From: Candidatus Multivorans thiocomprendens
GTDB taxonomy: Bacteria > Acidobacteriota > Thermoanaerobaculia > Multivoradales > Multivoraceae
Direction: 5' to 3'
Assembly (NCBI GenBank): GCA_027493375.1
Contig: JAPVWO010000297.1
Coordinates: 1-33,820 of the forward strand
DNA length: 33,820 bases
Position 1 is the first letter of the stretch. Each line of letters starts with the position of its first letter. The notes under the pieces are model-generated. The model was not told where the DNA came from and made no database searches. It saw only the letters and a program-made list of their open reading frames with translations. The position numbers and the translations under genes were made by a program. Positions 30,162 to 33,820 of this stretch are shown here, one piece after another.

Positions 30162-33100
30162 ATGGCTTCCGGTTTCGACCCAATCTACGACCCGACCTAC
30201 GGCGAACTGATGAGCGTGATCCGTCGCGTTCGCCTGCGCTGGCGCATGAAGGTGGCGCTGCGCGGGCTGGTGGCGCTGAGCGTGACCGGCTTTGCGGCGT
30301 TCGCCGTCTCAGTCTGGGGCATGGACTACTTCCTCTACAGCGAGCGCTCGGTCGAGGTGTTCCGCTGGCTGGCCTACCTGACACTGATCGCTCTCGGGGT
30401 TCGGCTGCTCGCGATTCCCCTTGCCCGACGCGTGTCCACGCGCCAGGTGGCGCTCTACGTGGAGGAGAACGAGCCGACGCTCAAGGCCTCGGTGCTGAGC
30501 GCGGTGGAACTGGGTCCCGTGCAACAGGGCTCGCCCGCGGATGCGGAGCGGGTGTCGCCGGAACTCCAGCGGCAGGTCCTGGAAGACGCGATCGAGCGCT
30601 GCCAGCAGAGCGGTTTCGCGACGCGGATCGAGCGCGGCGCGCTGCAGCGTTTCTCGGCCGCCCTGGCCGGCGTGGCGAGCGCCGGCATGGTGGCCGTGTT
30701 GCTCAGCCCGGCTTTCCTCCAGCACGGCGCGATGCTGCTGTTCACGCCCTGGCGGGCGGCGGCCGTCGACAACCCGTACCGCTTGGTCGTGGCGCCGGGC
30801 AACGTGACGGTGGCCCGCGGTTCCGACCAGTTGATCAGCGCGGCGGTGCTCGGCTTCGACCCGGATCGCGTCGAACTCGGCCTGAGGCCGCTGGACGCGG
30901 CGGGCGACCCGGACGGCGAGTGGCAGCAGTGGCCGATGAACCGCGTCGGCGAGGCGTTCGAAGTGGCGGAACCCGGGGAGGATGGGGAGCGGATGATCGG
31001 CGGGGAGCCCGCGACGCACGACTTCATCGCCCTGAACCTGCGCGCCGACACGGACTACTACGTCGACGCCTCCGGCGTCCGCTCGCCGATCTACCGGATC
31101 CGGGTCAAGGACCTGCCCTACGTCGACCGGATCGACCTCCTGTACCGCTTCCCCGGCTACAGCGGGCTGTCGGACCAGGCCGTCGAGGACGGCGGCGACA
31201 TCGCGGTTCTCAGGGGTACCCGGGTGAGCTTCAGCATCCTGCCGATCTTTCAGGTCGAGGCGGGACGGCTGCTGGTCGAGGGTGACGAACCCAGAGACCT
31301 GAACGTCGAAGGCGATCGGCTGGTCGCGGCGTACACGGTGGACGAGAGCACCTACTACCGGATCGAGCTGATGGACGACGACGGCCGGTGGCATCGCGCC
31401 TCGGCCGAGTACATGGTCACGGCCCTCGAGGATCAGCCGGCCATCGTGCGCTTCGTCGCCCCCGGCCGGGACGTCAAGGTGTCGATGATCGACGAGGTGT
31501 TCGCCGAGGTCGAGGCGGAAGACGACTACGGCGTTCGTCGCCTGAACATCCGCTACGCCGTGAACGGCGGCGACGAGACGGAGGTTACGCTGCTCGACAG
31601 CGCCTCCTCGATGAAGAAGGTGAGCGCGGGGCACACGCTCTTCCTCGAGGAGATGGACCTCGAGGTCGGCGACTCCATCTCCTACCACGCCGAGGCCTGG
31701 GACCGCAGCCATGCCCAGCCGACGGTCAGCGACATCTACTTCCTGGAGATCCGGCCCTTCGACCGGAACTACCGCCAGGCCGAACAGGGCGGGGGCGGCA
31801 TGGGCGGCGGCGCCGGCGGCCTGGACCAGACGCTCTCGGTGCAGCAGAAGATGATCATCTCGGCCACGTTCCGCCTGGTTCGGGACGAGGACGAGTACAC
31901 GGCCCAGGAACTGTCCGAGCACGTGAAGACGGTTGCCCTGATGCAGGGTCGGCTGCGTGAACAGGTGGCATCCCTGGTCACGCGGATGGGCAACCGCGGC
32001 CAGCAACTGCTCCAGGACGACGACTTCTCGAAGATCATCGAGTTTCTCGGAAAGGCCGACGTCGAGATGTCCATGGCGGAGAAGGAGCTCGAAGCGGAGC
32101 GCCCCGAGCAGGCGCTGGCCGAGGAGAAGAAGGCCCTGGCCTCGCTGCAGCGCGCGGAATCCGTGTTCCGCGACGTACGCGTGTCGTTCGAGCAGGGGGG
32201 CGGCGGTGGCGGCGGCAATCAGCAACTGTCCGAGGATCTGGCGGATCTGTTCGAGCTCGAGCTCGACAAGCTGCGCAACCAGTACGAAACGGTCCAGCGC
32301 GGCGCCGCCGAGCAGGCGCAGGCGGAAGTCGACGAACTGATGCAGAAGCTGCGCGAGTTGGCCCGCCGCCAGCAGCGCGAGAACGAGCGCCAGAACCGGC
32401 TGCGGAGCCGCTCGCAGCAAGGCGGCGGTGGCGGCGGCAGACAGCAGGACCTGATCGAGGAAACGGAGGAGCTCGCGCGGCGCCTGGAACGGCTGGCGCG
32501 TGAACAGCAGCGCCCGGAACTGAGGGAGACGACGCAGGCGCTGCGGCAGGCGGCGGAGGAGATGAGGCGCTCCCAGGCCGGCTCGTCCAGGTCGCAGTCG
32601 AATGCCGGCGCGGACGGGATCGCGGCTCTCGACAAGCTGCGCGAGGCGAGGCGGCTGCTGGACCGCAACCAGCGCCAGCAGCTCGGGCGGGACATGGAGG
32701 AACTGCAGGAGCGCGCCGACCGCGTGTCCCGGATGCAGAGCCGGATCGAGGAACAGGTTGGTGAACTGGCCGGCCGGGAAGGCGAGGACGGCCAGGCGCG
32801 CAGTGACCTTTCCGCGCGAGAACGCGCCGACGTCATCGAACGGATCATGGAGCGCAAGGACCGTCTGACCGACGAGGTGGCGGGCCTCGAGGCGCAGCTC
32901 AACCGGATGAGCCAGGGCGCCCGGAGCGATCAGCCGGAGACGGCGCGGAAGCTGCGCGACTCGGCGACGATCATCCGCGATGAACAGTTGAAGGAGAAGA
33001 TTCGCTACTCGAAGGGCGTGCTGGCCGGCCGCGACCCGGAGTTCGCGCGGTTGTTCGAGAACCAGATCCGGCAGGACATCGATGACGTGACGGAGCGGAT

Positions 33101-33820
33101 CGCCGAGGCGCGGGAGAGTGTCGGCGAGGGAGGCGGCGAGCGTCAGGAGCGGATGCTCGAGCGGACGCGCGACCTGGTCGAGAACCTGGCCTCGATGGAG
33201 GCTCGTTTGCGTGACCGCGTCGAGGAGGGCAGCCGGCTTGGCCAGCGTCCGGGGCAGCAGAACGAGCAGGAGGGCCGGCAGCAGGGCGGCCAGCAACAGG
33301 GCGGCCAGCAACAGGGTGGCGAGCAGCAAGGCGGCGAGCAGCAAGGCGGCCAGCCCGGCGACACGGCTTCGGAGACCGGGGGCGACGCGGCCAACCCTGA
33401 GGGCGGCCGGAACCGCGGCCGCTTCAGCCAGTACGGTTCGAGCTCAGGCGGGTACTACCAGCCGGGCGTTTTCCAGGCCGAGGATCTCCGGCAGGTTGAC
33501 CGGGAGTTGGATCAGCGACGCGCCGACCTGGAGAGCCTGAGGAACGACCTGCGGCGGGAGCGGATGGACACGGCGGATCTCGACCAGCTACTTCGCCAGA
33601 TGGGCGATCTGAGCCTGCTCGGTCTCAACCGCGACCCGTTGGCCCTCGAACGACTCCGCAACGAAATCGTCGAGGGCCTGCGGCAGTTCGAGTACCGCCT
33701 GTGGCGCGAGCTGCGCGGCGGCGAGGCCGAACGCGTCTACCTCGGCAACTCCGACCAGGTACCGCCCGGCTACCGCGAACTCGTCGACGAGTACTTCCGC
33801 AAGCTGGCAAGCGAGAGCTA
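30162..33820 (+). CDS. DUF4175 family membrane coiled-coil protein (last base of stop beyond window)
   Basis: The frame runs from ATG 30162 (preceded by GAGGAGA) for 1219 codons to the window edge. The last two bases, TA, begin codon 33819-33821, so a TAA or TAG stop very likely follows and the protein is essentially complete. Three N-terminal membrane helices (around residues 30-50, 65-90 and 165-190) are followed by a beta-rich periplasmic part (SPIYRIRVKDLPYVDRIDLL; VFAEVEAEDDYGVRRLNIRYAV). A very long Gln/Glu/Arg-rich helical, coiled-coil region comes next, with Gly-rich linkers and a Q-Q-G-G repeat tract. The C-terminal conserved block is VPPGYRELVDEYFRKLAS. DUF4175 proteins commonly close MoxR/DUF58/BatA clusters. 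Function is unknown; the shape suggests a periplasmic filament or tether. Confidence 0.88.
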   Translation, partial: MASGFDPIYDPTYGELMSVIRRVRLRWRMKVALRGLVALSVTGFAAFAVSVWGMDYFLYSERSVEVFRWLAYLTLIALGVRLLAIPLARRVSTRQVALYVEENEPTLKASVLSAVELGPVQQGSPADAERVSPELQRQVLEDAIERCQQSGFATRIERGALQRFSAALAGVASAGMVAVLLSPAFLQHGAMLLFTPWRAAAVDNPYRLVVAPGNVTVARGSDQLISAAVLGFDPDRVELGLRPLDAAGDPDGEWQQWPMNRVGEAFEVAEPGEDGERMIGGEPATHDFIALNLRADTDYYVDASGVRSPIYRIRVKDLPYVDRIDLLYRFPGYSGLSDQAVEDGGDIAVLRGTRVSFSILPIFQVEAGRLLVEGDEPRDLNVEGDRLVAAYTVDESTYYRIELMDDDGRWHRASAEYMVTALEDQPAIVRFVAPGRDVKVSMIDEVFAEVEAEDDYGVRRLNIRYAVNGGDETEVTLLDSASSMKKVSAGHTLFLEEMDLEVGDSISYHAEAWDRSHAQPTVSDIYFLEIRPFDRNYRQAEQGGGGMGGGAGGLDQTLSVQQKMIISATFRLVRDEDEYTAQELSEHVKTVALMQGRLREQVASLVTRMGNRGQQLLQDDDFSKIIEFLGKADVEMSMAEKELEAERPEQALAEEKKALASLQRAESVFRDVRVSFEQGGGGGGGNQQLSEDLADLFELELDKLRNQYETVQRGAAEQAQAEVDELMQKLRELARRQQRENERQNRLRSRSQQGGGGGGRQQDLIEETEELARRLERLAREQQRPELRETTQALRQAAEEMRRSQAGSSRSQSNAGADGIAALDKLREARRLLDRNQRQQLGRDMEELQERADRVSRMQSRIEEQVGELAGREGEDGQARSDLSARERADVIERIMERKDRLTDEVAGLEAQLNRMSQGARSDQPETARKLRDSATIIRDEQLKEKIRYSKGVLAGRDPEFARLFENQIRQDIDDVTERIAEARESVGEGGGERQERMLERTRDLVENLASMEARLRDRVEEGSRLGQRPGQQNEQEGRQQGGQQQGGQQQGGEQQGGEQQGGQPGDTASETGGDAANPEGGRNRGRFSQYGSSSGGYYQPGVFQAEDLRQVDRELDQRRADLESLRNDLRRERMDTADLDQLLRQMGDLSLLGLNRDPLALERLRNEIVEGLRQFEYRLWRELRGGEAERVYLGNSDQVPPGYRELVDEYFRKLASES
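33291..33350 (+). repeat. 15-bp minisatellite inside the DUF4175 gene (four units, QQQGG/EQQGG)
   Basis: Four in-frame 15-bp units (33291-33305, 33306-33320, 33321-33335, 33336-33350) encode Q-Q-Q-G-G twice and E-Q-Q-G-G twice, after a shorter 12-bp QQGG copy. Because the period is a multiple of three, copy-number change would lengthen or shorten the linker without shifting the frame. Confidence 0.9.

Noticed and set aside
30309..33344. A 1011-codon minus-strand open frame opposite DUF4175
   Set aside because: Leu/Ala/Arg-rich antisense of a Gln/Glu-rich coiled coil; no ribosome site and no family signature.
17999..33820. Interpretation of the operon as a phage-defence MoxR/vWA conflict system
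   Set aside because: The MoxR/DUF58/BatA/DUF4175 set is a widespread core-type cluster. No nuclease, effector domain or mobile-element context is present, so defence is not supported.

Overview
The window is about 33.8 kb of uniformly GC-rich, gene-dense DNA with no tRNA, rRNA, CRISPR array or transposase that I can see. The gene content points to the phylum Acidobacteriota, possibly a Thermoanaerobaculia-like lineage. The indications are a VWFA-related protein of the acidobacterial type, two DUF4159 proteins, a MoxR/DUF58/BatA-like/DUF4175 cluster, and a Planctomycete/Acidobacteria-style dehydrogenase with a C-terminal cytochrome c. The phylum is an inference from family content, not a measurement.

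Left part (1-7955). A truncated VWFA-related gene leads through two 62-bp tandem repeats into a VOC (glyoxalase-fold) gene. Convergent to it, on the minus strand, is a peroxiredoxin whose frame is interrupted once, by TGA exactly at the peroxidatic cysteine. A hairpin of bacterial SECIS type follows 22 nt later, so I read this gene as a selenoprotein. It shares a divergent promoter region, carrying a perfect 10-bp inverted repeat, with an internally deleted pseudogene. Next is a large secreted dehydrogenase/HEAT/cytochrome c protein. Its stop codon overlaps that of a convergent PIG-L deacetylase gene on a CTAG palindrome.

Middle part (7967-17955). dnaE (minus strand, upstream of the PIG-L gene) is divergent from comEC. 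comEC is followed by miaA, a TPR lipoprotein, an isochorismatase-family hydrolase and a secreted NTF2-like protein. Several of these are joined by 4-nt GTGA start/stop overlaps.

Right part (17999-33820). Nine plus-strand genes form one probable operon of about 16 kb: DUF4159-A, a membrane vWA/glutamine-amidotransferase-like protein, a caspase-like protein whose catalytic Cys position is Ser, a TPR gluzincin protease, DUF4159-B, a MoxR AAA+ ATPase, a DUF58 protein, a BatA-like vWA membrane protein and a DUF4175 membrane coiled-coil protein. By analogy with other MoxR/vWA systems this looks like an ATP-driven envelope-associated assembly or remodelling machine, with extra secreted protease-fold partners. 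Its substrate is unknown.

The strongest single observation is the selenocysteine peroxiredoxin. The second is the nine-gene MoxR/vWA/DUF4159 operon with its catalytically dead caspase-like member. Smaller curiosities are the 62-bp repeats that form a chain of overlapping mini-ORFs, and a three-hairpin GC block apparently inserted in the signal-peptide region of the gluzincin gene. There is no stretch over 300 bases without a gene.
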